This document shows, piece by piece, positions 8,325 through 14,488 of a DNA stretch of 19,086 bases (position 1 is the first letter of the stretch; every line of letters starts with the position of its first letter). The notes under the pieces are model-generated. The model was given only the letters and a program-made list of their open reading frames with translations, made no database searches and was not told the origin of the DNA. Location: the NCBI GenBank assembly GCA_964404505.1, contig CAYOKH010000035.1:1-19086 (forward strand). The letters run 5' to 3'. The translations under genes and the position numbers were made by a program. The stretch is from DAOMNN01 sp964404505 (lineage in GTDB: Bacteria > Pseudomonadota > Gammaproteobacteria > Burkholderiales > Rhodocyclaceae).

Positions 8325-8353
8325 ATTATCCGGTTCGCGGCCGACTCTGTCCA
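8325..8353 (-). promoter_or_regulatory. Strong sigma70-like promoter for thrC
   Basis: On the minus strand TGGACA (8353-8348) and GATAAT (8330-8325) are separated by exactly 17 bp. Each box matches the consensus at five of six positions. The -10 covers the TAA stop of the upstream lipoprotein gene (8328-8326). Transcription would start near 8318, giving a leader of about 34 nt before the GTG start with its GAGGA ribosome site. This is the best promoter match I found in the window. Confidence 0.55.
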
Positions 8354-9471
8354 ATCCGGGGCTGCCTTGCGACTGTCGACTCGCCGCCCGAAGAATCGTC
8401 GCGCCCCGGCCGCATGCCGCACTGCTCGAGCAGATTCTGCCAGGCATGTGTGTGGCGTCGCACGGCGTTGTCAAAGGCATGCCACCAACTCTCGTTCGAG
8501 GTTTCCGCAACGACCACTTGCAGGTAAGCGTACATGGCAGGGTCGGCACCCCCGCCGGGAATGTCGGCAAGCGTCTGCAGCGGCGGCAGGAGGCCGAGGC
8601 GCGCACGCTGCACATCGGCCAGATAGGGCTGCACATGTTCCGCATAGACCGAACGGAACATGCTCAGCATGGTGTCGGCACGCCGATTGCGCATCTGCCT
8701 GTGACACAGCGGGGTATCCCCAAGCCGCGCGTCGATCATTTCCGCGGCATCGTCGAGCCGCGTCGTCACCAGGATCACACTTGCGATCACTTGCCCCATG
8801 AGCGGATGTCGCAGCCAGCCCTGGTACACCGCATCGAGCGTCTTCACATCCACGTCGGGTTCCCCCGCGACGATGCGCTGTACGGCCTGCGCCATGGCCT
8901 GCAACTCCGACGCCCTCTCGGCCAGCACATTGCGGTCCGCGTTGACTGAAAGCGCACCACGCGAGCGGGTGAACAAATCCTCGATCTCGCGGCTTCCCCA
9001 GACTGCGTTCCACGCCACGTCGGCCAGCGTCGCACGCTTGAACGCGGTGACCTCCTCGATGCGCTCGATCAGGCTCTTGCGATCGATCTCCCCGACACAA
9101 TCTTCGGCCGCGCGCAGGAAGCGCAACTCATAGTCGAGGCGCGAAGCCGGATGCATCACGCGCCCGAGGCTGGAATTGCGCTCTCCGATCACGTGATGCA
9201 GCTCGCAACGATACAGTCCCAGAAAATCGAGCATCCCCACATTGATCTCCGGAATCGGCCGCAGCCTCTCCCGTCGCCGCGGTAATTCCGGCGCAACCGG
9301 TACCGGGCTCAACTGCGCCTCCAGATCGAGAACCCGCCCGACGCGCTTGACGTACTCGTCGAGCATCGTGTCCGGTGCGCCGAAGGGATCGCAGGCGCTC
9401 AACGGCACGACAAGCAGGACGGCCTGTACGAGGAGAAACGGCAAACGAAGGAACGCACGGTTCGGTGACAT
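8326..9471 (-). CDS. Putative lipoprotein, DUF3080-like
   Basis: A 381-residue protein beginning with a lipoprotein signal: hydrophobic stretch about 7-23, then lipobox LSAC with C27 as the lipidated cysteine. Residue +2 is Asp (CDPFG), which in Enterobacteria favours retention in the inner membrane; whether this holds here is unknown. The mature part is mostly helical and charged, with blocks RRRERLRPIPEINVGMLDFL (about 63-82), LHHVIGERNSSLGRV and RLDYELRFLRAAEDCV, which I recall from DUF3080 proteins of Proteobacteria; function unknown. I set the start at ATG 9471 because the signal peptide begins there; an upstream extension to 9681 gives 70 residues without signal character. No strong ribosome site is seen before 9471. 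The stop lies 41 bp before the thrC start and overlaps its putative promoter. The DUF name is from memory of the family pattern; the lipoprotein call is firm. Confidence 0.85.
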   Translation of the reverse strand: MSPNRAFLRLPFLLVQAVLLVVPLSACDPFGAPDTMLDEYVKRVGRVLDLEAQLSPVPVAPELPRRRERLRPIPEINVGMLDFLGLYRCELHHVIGERNSSLGRVMHPASRLDYELRFLRAAEDCVGEIDRKSLIERIEEVTAFKRATLADVAWNAVWGSREIEDLFTRSRGALSVNADRNVLAERASELQAMAQAVQRIVAGEPDVDVKTLDAVYQGWLRHPLMGQVIASVILVTTRLDDAAEMIDARLGDTPLCHRQMRNRRADTMLSMFRSVYAEHVQPYLADVQRARLGLLPPLQTLADIPGGGADPAMYAYLQVVVAETSNESWWHAFDNAVRRHTHAWQNLLEQCGMRPGRDDSSGGESTVARQPRIGQSRPRTG

Positions 9472-9794
9472 GGCAGTCTGAGGGCTCCGCCCGGCAACAG
9501 GACCTGCAGGATCCTGGTCGTTCAGACTCCGCTTTTGTGGTTTCGTGCGCAACATCCCCGATTGACTACCGCCGCCGTGGCCAGTGATACTCCGGGCAAT
9601 GCCACGCTGCTGCCCCTGCACCCTCCCCTCCGCTGCTACCGATGCACTCGCCGTACGCGCTGCAATCTCGCAGATCGGCACGACGTCCTACCGCTTGAGC
9701 CCGCGCCTCCACCCGGCCTGCACGATATGCCGCGCTTCTATCCCTGCGGACTCCGTACGCAAGTTCACGTCCGTCGCGGACGGATGGAGATTCG
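9472..9794. other. 323-bp divergent intergenic region between the lipoprotein and acyltransferase genes
   Basis: No gene is supported here. It must hold promoters for both directions. A plus-strand sigma70-like promoter is visible at 9562-9591, and a short hairpin (CGTCCG 9768-9773, CGGACG 9777-9782, TCG loop) lies just before the GGAG ribosome site (9785-9788) of the acyltransferase gene. The stretch from about 9600 to 9765 is unusually pyrimidine-rich on the plus strand, and I recognise no riboswitch or small protein in it. Confidence 0.5.
9562..9591 (+). promoter_or_regulatory. Possible sigma70 promoter for the acyltransferase gene
   Basis: TTGACT (9562-9567, five of six) is followed by an 18-bp spacer and GATACT (9586-9591, four of six). 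It would start a leader of nearly 200 nt before the ATG at 9795, which is unusually long. Confidence 0.4.
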
Positions 9795-10682
9795 ATGCTG
9801 AATAATCTGCCGAGTCGCCTCGTCGTGGCGCTCCTGTGGCTGTTGCACTGGCTGCCGCTTCCGGTGCTCGCAGTGCTCGGGCAGGTGTTGGGCATACTGC
9901 TGTACGTCATTGTCGCAAAGCGCCGACATGTCGCGAAAGTGAATCTCCGCTTGTGCTTCCCGGAACTCGACGAGGCCGCGCGCAGCCGCCTCGCGCGGAC
10001 GCACTTTCGCCTGCTGGGGCGCAGCCTGCTCGAGCGGGGACTGCTCTGGTGGGCCAGCCCGGCACGGCTGTCACGGTTGATTCGCGTCGAAGGCGAGGAG
10101 AAGCTTCGCGCGCTGCTCGAGGCTGGCCGGCCTGTGATCCTGATGACCCCCCATTTTGTCGGACTCGATGCCGGAGGCGCCGCCATCGCGGCACGTTTTG
10201 ACTCCGTAAGCATCTACGCGCGTCAGAGGAACCCTGTCATCGACCGCTTGCTCTACCACGGACGCAGCCGTTTCGGCGACCAGAAGTTGTTGTCACGCGA
10301 CGAGGGTGTTCGCGCGACAATCAAGGCGATGAAAAGGGGGCGACCATTCTATTACCTGCCGGACATGAATTTCCGCACCCGGGATGCGATCTTCGTACCC
10401 TTTTTCGGTGCCCCGGCCTGGACGATAACCGGGCTTTCAAGACTTTCACGCGTGGCCGGTGCAGCCGTAATCTCATGCGTGACGCGCATCCTGCCCGGCG
10501 GACGCGGCTATGTCGTCGAACTCGGCGACCCGTGGGCGGATTTCCCGACCGACGATGTCGAAGCCGATACCGCGCGCATGAACCGCAAGATTGAAGCACT
10601 GGTGCGCACGATGCCGGAGCAGTATCACTGGGTGCATCGGCGCTTCAAGAAGCGTCCGCCCGGCGAGCGCAGTCCGTACTGA
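9795..10682 (+). CDS. Lipid A biosynthesis (LpxL/HtrB-type) acyltransferase
   Basis: A 295-residue inner-membrane acyltransferase of the lysophospholipid/lipid A late acyltransferase superfamily, near the usual 290-310. A hydrophobic N-terminal anchor covers about 8-40 and is followed by the family pattern HVAKVNLRLCFPELDE. The catalytic HX4D motif is H120-D125 (TPHFVGLD), and a second conserved block reads YYLPDMNFRTRDAIFVPFFG, matching the PD...VFVPFF element of LpxL. It would transfer a secondary acyl chain to Kdo-lipid A precursor at the cytoplasmic face; the exact chain and position cannot be read from sequence. ATG 9795 has GGAG 6 nt upstream. It precedes the GnnA/GnnB-like pair on the same strand, which fits a shared lipid A role. 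A possible terminator overlaps its stop. A plain lysophospholipid acyltransferase role is the main alternative. Confidence 0.92.
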   Translation: MLNNLPSRLVVALLWLLHWLPLPVLAVLGQVLGILLYVIVAKRRHVAKVNLRLCFPELDEAARSRLARTHFRLLGRSLLERGLLWWASPARLSRLIRVEGEEKLRALLEAGRPVILMTPHFVGLDAGGAAIAARFDSVSIYARQRNPVIDRLLYHGRSRFGDQKLLSRDEGVRATIKAMKRGRPFYYLPDMNFRTRDAIFVPFFGAPAWTITGLSRLSRVAGAAVISCVTRILPGGRGYVVELGDPWADFPTDDVEADTARMNRKIEALVRTMPEQYHWVHRRFKKRPPGERSPY

Positions 10683-10704
10683 GATCGGCCGCACGGGCTG
10701 TTTT
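10669..10704 (+). terminator. Possible Rho-independent terminator at the end of the acyltransferase gene
   Basis: CAGTCCGT (10670-10677) pairs with ACGGGCTG (10693-10700), eight pairs with one G-T wobble, extendable by a further wobble, around a 15-nt loop, and is followed directly by TTTT. It overlaps the stop codon (10680-10682). It is the only hairpin in the window with a T-run. Confidence 0.35.
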
Positions 10705-10718
10705 GCTGCCCTTCGGCT

Positions 10719-10724
10719 TATACT
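10719..10724 (+). promoter_or_regulatory. Possible -10 box of a gnnA promoter
   Basis: TATACT matches the -10 consensus at five of six positions. No good -35 lies 16-18 bp upstream (GGCTGT at best), so it would need an activator or be chance. It follows the putative terminator, so gnnA-gnnB could be a separate unit with a leader of about 165 nt. That leader holds a perfect 10-bp palindrome, CGTCCGGACG, at 10851-10860. Confidence 0.3.
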
Positions 10725-10897
10725 GGGTTCCGGATTCCCCGAGTCCTGCGGGTCGACTATTCCTTGCGACGCATGGGCACGTCGATTTGGGCCGGACGCC
10801 TTTCGGGATCTGAGCAGACGGTTCGGGTCACCGACGTGCTCCAGTGACGCCGTCCGGACGCGCATCCCGGGGCTCGGCAAGTTAAGGGGGCATCAAG

Positions 10898-11860
10898 GTG
10901 CGGACTACCTCCTGCGCAGTGATCGGCGTGGGCTATATCGGGGCATTTCACGCGCGCAAGTACGTTGATCTGCCCAACGCTACGCTTGTTGCCGTCGCCG
11001 ACTGCGACGTACAGGCAGCCGAGCGCGTAGCTGCCGACTGTGGCTGCCGTGCTGAAGCCGACTACAGGACGCTGCTGGGAAAGGTGAGTGCCGTGAGCAT
11101 CGCGGTGCCGACATCCCTGCATTACGAGATTGCACGCGCGTTCCTCGAATTCGGTACCCACGTGCTTCTCGAAAAGCCGATTACAACGACCATCGATCAG
11201 GCCCGCGTGCTCAACCGCATCGCACGCAACAAGGGTATCGTGTTCCAGGTTGGCCATCTGGAACGCTTCAACGCGGCACTGCTGGATGTGATGAGCCGTG
11301 ACATCGCCCCGTTGTTCATCGAATCCCATCGTCTGGCACCATTCAATCCGCGTGCAGCCGACGACGACGTCGTATCGGATCTCATGATTCACGACATCGA
11401 CATCATCCTCGATCTGGTGCGCTCTCCGGTGCGCACGGTTCTCGCGAGGGGCGCCCGGATCCTGTCGGACGCAATCGACATCGCCAACGCGCGTCTCGAA
11501 TTCGACAATGGCTGCATTGCCAACGTTACGGCGAGCCGGGTCAGCATGAAGACCGAGCGCAAGATGCGGATGTTCCAGCAGGACGCTTATATCGCAATCG
11601 ACTTCCACAATCGCGGCCTGACGGTCCATCGTCTCGGCAAGCGTGAGATGTTTCCCGGCATTCCCGAGATCATCAGCGAGAAGCGTTTTTTCGAGCAGGG
11701 CGATGCACTGAGGACCGAGATTGCGTCGTTTCTGGGCGCGATCCAGAACGGTTCCACGGTCATCGTATCCGGTGAGGATGGGCAAAAGGCGCTGGAGATT
11801 GCGATCCGCATCACCAAGCTGGTGCACCATTCGGCGCTGAAGCTGGGCCGATCGACTTGA
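10898..11860 (+). CDS. gnnA: Gfo/Idh/MocA dehydrogenase, probable UDP-GlcNAc 3-dehydrogenase (GnnA-like)
   Basis: A 320-residue NAD(P)-dependent oxidoreductase. The Rossmann loop is IGVGYIGAFHARKY at 9-22, the family EKP motif with its catalytic Lys is at 92-94 (K93), and DLMIHDIDII at 161-170 supplies the H165/D168 pair. The wording GHLERFN (119-125), ESHRLAPF (142-149), IANARLEFDNGCIANVTASR and FEQGDAL matches, in my memory, the Gfo/Idh subgroup located in lipid A gene clusters, where GnnA oxidises the 3-hydroxyl of UDP-GlcNAc. GTG 10898 is the start, with an AAGGGGG ribosome site at 10884-10890. A DegT aminotransferase gene follows 54 bp later, as GnnB does after GnnA in Acidithiobacillus ferrooxidans, and a lipid A acyltransferase gene precedes it. 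The oxidoreductase family is certain; the substrate is inferred. The alternative is a WlbA/WbpB-type enzyme for an O-antigen diaminouronic acid. Confidence 0.82.
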   Translation: MRTTSCAVIGVGYIGAFHARKYVDLPNATLVAVADCDVQAAERVAADCGCRAEADYRTLLGKVSAVSIAVPTSLHYEIARAFLEFGTHVLLEKPITTTIDQARVLNRIARNKGIVFQVGHLERFNAALLDVMSRDIAPLFIESHRLAPFNPRAADDDVVSDLMIHDIDIILDLVRSPVRTVLARGARILSDAIDIANARLEFDNGCIANVTASRVSMKTERKMRMFQQDAYIAIDFHNRGLTVHRLGKREMFPGIPEIISEKRFFEQGDALRTEIASFLGAIQNGSTVIVSGEDGQKALEIAIRITKLVHHSALKLGRST

Positions 11861-11914
11861 TTGCATGATCCGACGCAGACCCGCCCTGTCCCGCTCAGCA
11901 TGAGGCAAGCGACA

Positions 11915-13018
11915 ATGATCACGACGATACCGATGGTTGACCTGAGATCGCAGTATCACTGCCTGAAGGATGAAATCGACACCGAGATCGGTCGCGTGAT
12001 CGCGAGCACCCGCTTCGTCCTGGGTCCCAACGTAAACGCGTTCGAACGTGAAGTGGAAGAGTATCTCGGCGTGCCGCATGCGATCAGTTGCGCCTCCGGA
12101 ACCGATGCGTTGCATCTGGCTCTGGTCGCTGCGGGCATTGGTCCCGGTGACGAGGTCATCACGACCCCGTTCACCTTCGTCGCGACCGCCGAGGCGGTGT
12201 GTCATGTCGGTGCCACCCCAGTCTTCGTCGACATCGATCCACGCACCTTCAACATCGATGCCGCGCTGGTGGAAGCCGCCCTGACGCCACGCACCGCTGC
12301 GGTGATTCCGGTACACCTATTTGGTCAACCCGCCGACCTGGCAGCGCTGAAGCGCATATGCGCTGCGCATGACCTGCTCATGGTGGAGGATTGTGCGCAG
12401 TCATTCGGTGCCCGCGTTGACGGCGTGCACACCGGGGCAACCGGAGCCTTCGGCTGCTTCAGCTTCTTTCCGAGCAAGAACCTCGGGTGCTATGGCGACG
12501 GCGGGCTGATCACGACCGGTTCCGACGAGATGGCCGCACATCTGCGCGCATTGCGCAATCACGGCAGCCCCGAGCCCCATCATCACGACCGGGTCGGCTA
12601 CAACAGCCGCCTCGACGAGTTGCAAGCCGCCATCCTGCGCGTCAAGCTGCGTCACATAGACCGATTCAATGCCGAGCGACGACGCGTCGCGCAGAGTTAC
12701 GACAGGCTGCTGCAGAGCCTGCCACTGCAGACCCCGCACGAAAGTGTTCCCGGTACGCACGTCTATCACCAATATACGGTGCTGTGCGATGCGCGCGAAC
12801 GGGTCATCGAGGCACTGGGTGCACGCGGAATCGCCAGCGCGGTCCATTACCGGCTTCCCCTTCATCGTCAGAAGGTCTTTGCGGACGAATGCTCCACGCT
12901 GTCGTTGCCGGTGGCCGAGTCGGTTACACGCCGATGTCTGTCCCTGCCGATCTACCCGGAGCTGTCCGACGAGCAGGTCATGAGCATCGCCCGGGTGATA
13001 CGGTCAGCGTTAGGTTGA
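11915..13018 (+). CDS. gnnB: DegT/DnrJ/EryC1 aminotransferase, probable UDP-3-keto-GlcNAc transaminase (GnnB-like)
   Basis: A 367-residue PLP-dependent sugar aminotransferase, the normal size. It begins ITTIPMVDLRSQYHCLKDEI, a typical DegT start. ASGTDALHLAL binds the cofactor phosphate, TTPFTFVATAEA follows, D159 in VEDCAQSFGA should contact the PLP ring nitrogen, and K188 in FFPSKNLGCYGDGG is the Schiff-base lysine. A GVHTGATGAFGCFSFFPSKN region is intact. ATG 11915 has GAGG at 11902-11905; starts at 11861 (TTG) or 11900 lack ribosome sites. Paired with the preceding dehydrogenase, it should add an amino group at C3 of the keto-sugar to give UDP-GlcNAc3N, the precursor for amide-linked lipid A. 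This is inference from the pairing, since the fold alone cannot tell the substrate. It converges with hom, 48 bp apart. Confidence 0.82.
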   Translation: MITTIPMVDLRSQYHCLKDEIDTEIGRVIASTRFVLGPNVNAFEREVEEYLGVPHAISCASGTDALHLALVAAGIGPGDEVITTPFTFVATAEAVCHVGATPVFVDIDPRTFNIDAALVEAALTPRTAAVIPVHLFGQPADLAALKRICAAHDLLMVEDCAQSFGARVDGVHTGATGAFGCFSFFPSKNLGCYGDGGLITTGSDEMAAHLRALRNHGSPEPHHHDRVGYNSRLDELQAAILRVKLRHIDRFNAERRRVAQSYDRLLQSLPLQTPHESVPGTHVYHQYTVLCDARERVIEALGARGIASAVHYRLPLHRQKVFADECSTLSLPVAESVTRRCLSLPIYPELSDEQVMSIARVIRSALG

Positions 13019-13061
13019 GGCGCTGGGCCCGGCCAGGCCCGACCTGTCGTCCGTAAGCGCC
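13019..13061. terminator. Composite inverted repeat between the converging gnnB and hom ends
   Basis: GGCGCT (13019-13024) pairs with AGCGCC (13056-13061) and encloses an inner stem, GGGCC (13025-13029) with GGCCC (13036-13040). It fills the 48-bp gap between two convergent stop codons, so a two-way terminator is plausible. No T-run follows on either strand. Confidence 0.35.
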
Positions 13062-13066
13062 GACAC

Positions 13067-14377
13067 CTACTGCAGGCTTTCCATGCGAATCCGCGTCACC
13101 TGCCCGCGGACCACCGGCAGGGCTTCGATCAGGCGGATGGCGGCGTTCGCGTTACGCTCGACGGTGCGGTGGGTGAGCATGATGATGTCGGTGCGCGACT
13201 CACCCTCGCCCGCTTCCTTCTGGATCAAGGCCTCGATCGAGATCTGACTGTCGGCGAGAATACGCGTGATCTCGGCGAGCACGCCCGGCTTGTCGTCTAC
13301 ACGCATACGAAGGTAGTACGACGTGATCACGTCCTCGATCGGCAAGACCATCAGGTCGCGGACCTGATCGGGCTGGAAGGCAAGGTGCGGGACGCGGTGT
13401 TCCGGGTCCGCGGTGTGCAGGCGCGTGACATCGACCAGATCGGCGATAACCGCGCTGGCGGTGGGCTCGGCACCGGCACCCTTGCCGTAATACAGCGTCG
13501 AACCGACCGCGTCGCCCTGAACGAGGACCGCATTCATCGCCCCCTCCACGTTCGCGATGAGGCGTTTCTCGGGCACCAGCGTGGGATGGACGCGCAGTTC
13601 GACGCCTTCCTCGCGCATCTTCGCAATACCGAGGAGCTTGATGCGGTAACCGAGCTGTTCAGCATAGGCGATGTCGATCGCTTCCAGCCTCGTGATGCCC
13701 TCGACATGCGCGGCACCGAACTGCATCGGGATGCCGAACGCGATCGCGCTCATGATGGTGACCTTGTGCGCGGCATCGACGCCCTCGATGTCGAAAGTCG
13801 GGTCGGCCTCCGCGTAGCCGAGTGCCTGCGCCTCCTTGAGCACCTCGGCAAATGGAAGGCCCTTGTCCCGCATTTCCGAAAGGATGAAATTGGTCGTGCC
13901 GTTGATGATTCCCGCGATCCACTCGATGCGGTTGGCGCTGAGCCCTTCGCGCAAGGCCTTGATGATGGGAATCCCGCCGGCGACAGCCGCCTCGAAGGCA
14001 ACCATGACGCCCCGCTTCTGCGCCGCCTCGAAGATCTCGTTGCCGTGCATCGCGAGCAGGGCCTTGTTCGCGGTGACGACGTGCTTGCCATTGTCGATTG
14101 CCTTGAGCACCAGTTCCCTCGCCACCCCGTAACCGCCGATCAACTCGACGACGATGTCGATTTCGGAATCGCTGACGACCGCGAAGGCATCGTCCGTTAT
14201 CCTGACGCCATCGCCGGCGACGCTGCGTGCAAGCTCGAGGTTCTTGTCCGCAACCGTGGTGATCCGAATCGGCCGTCCCGCGCGACGGGTGATTTCCTCC
14301 TCGTTGCGCCTGAGAACGTTGAACGTGCCGCCGCCGACGGTGCCGATACCGAGAAGGCCTACGCTGATTGGTTTCAT
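13067..14377 (-). CDS. hom: Homoserine dehydrogenase
   Basis: A 436-residue NAD(P)H-dependent enzyme reducing aspartate semialdehyde to homoserine, the branch point to threonine and methionine. The Rossmann loop is GLLGIGTVGGGTFNVL at 7-22, VTANKALLA at 101-109 is the conserved cofactor/substrate segment, and the catalytic domain has AFEAAVAGGIPIIKALREGL followed by IAGIINGTTNFIL. A C-terminal ACT domain (about 354-430, YYLRMRVDDKPGVLAEITR) signals feedback control, normally by threonine. It is the monofunctional form without aspartokinase. The ATG start at 14377 is set by homology; no clear ribosome site precedes it, so expression may depend on upstream translation or structure. alaA lies 111 bp upstream on the same strand, and a perfect 10-bp inverted repeat lies between them. 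thrC, usually next, is displaced. Confidence 0.97.
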   Translation of the reverse strand: MKPISVGLLGIGTVGGGTFNVLRRNEEEITRRAGRPIRITTVADKNLELARSVAGDGVRITDDAFAVVSDSEIDIVVELIGGYGVARELVLKAIDNGKHVVTANKALLAMHGNEIFEAAQKRGVMVAFEAAVAGGIPIIKALREGLSANRIEWIAGIINGTTNFILSEMRDKGLPFAEVLKEAQALGYAEADPTFDIEGVDAAHKVTIMSAIAFGIPMQFGAAHVEGITRLEAIDIAYAEQLGYRIKLLGIAKMREEGVELRVHPTLVPEKRLIANVEGAMNAVLVQGDAVGSTLYYGKGAGAEPTASAVIADLVDVTRLHTADPEHRVPHLAFQPDQVRDLMVLPIEDVITSYYLRMRVDDKPGVLAEITRILADSQISIEALIQKEAGEGESRTDIIMLTHRTVERNANAAIRLIEALPVVRGQVTRIRMESLQ

Positions 14378-14438
14378 GTTATGAGCTTGGAGTCGAGAGT
14401 TGCAGGTTCGGATCGTGGCGTCCGGGGACGCGCTGAAT

Positions 14439-14473
14439 CGGGCCCGGTCGGAATGGCAGTGACACCGGGCCCG
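14439..14473 (-). repeat. Perfect 10-bp inverted repeat between alaA and hom
   Basis: CGGGCCCGGT (14439-14448) and ACCGGGCCCG (14464-14473) are exact reverse complements around a 15-nt loop, lying 15 bp after the alaA stop on the minus strand. Each arm also contains the self-palindrome CGGGCCCG, so the two arms are also a direct repeat 27 bp apart. As RNA it would be a very stable hairpin; no T-run follows. It may be a Rho-assisted terminator, a messenger-stabilising hairpin that sets different alaA and hom levels, or a protein site. Confidence 0.6.
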
Positions 14474-14488
14474 CGCGCGCTATGCGGT

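Noticed and set aside
8282..8422. Extension of thrC to an upstream start at 8422
   Set aside because: The added 46 residues have no family resemblance, overlap the lipoprotein gene, and would include the thrC promoter; GTG 8284 has a good ribosome site.
9472..9681. Extension of the DUF3080-like protein to a start at 9681
   Set aside because: It would bury the lipoprotein signal peptide 70 residues into the protein.
9472..9794. A riboswitch, small RNA or decayed second acyltransferase gene in the long intergenic region
   Set aside because: I find no known riboswitch pattern, no terminator-bounded transcript and no fragments of acyltransferase motifs in any frame.
9584..9805. A 73-residue plus-strand frame in the acyltransferase leader (Cys-rich start)
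   Set aside because: No ribosome site, no recognisable domain, overlaps the acyltransferase start; most likely untranslated leader.
10757..12316. A 519-residue open frame on the minus strand across gnnA and gnnB
   Set aside because: Antisense to two genes with intact motifs; Arg/His/Asp-rich composition and no family resemblance.
8300..13070. Mobile element or attachment-site repeats bounding the block between hom and thrC
   Set aside because: No transposase or integrase gene, no tRNA, and no matching direct or inverted repeats at the two edges are visible by eye.
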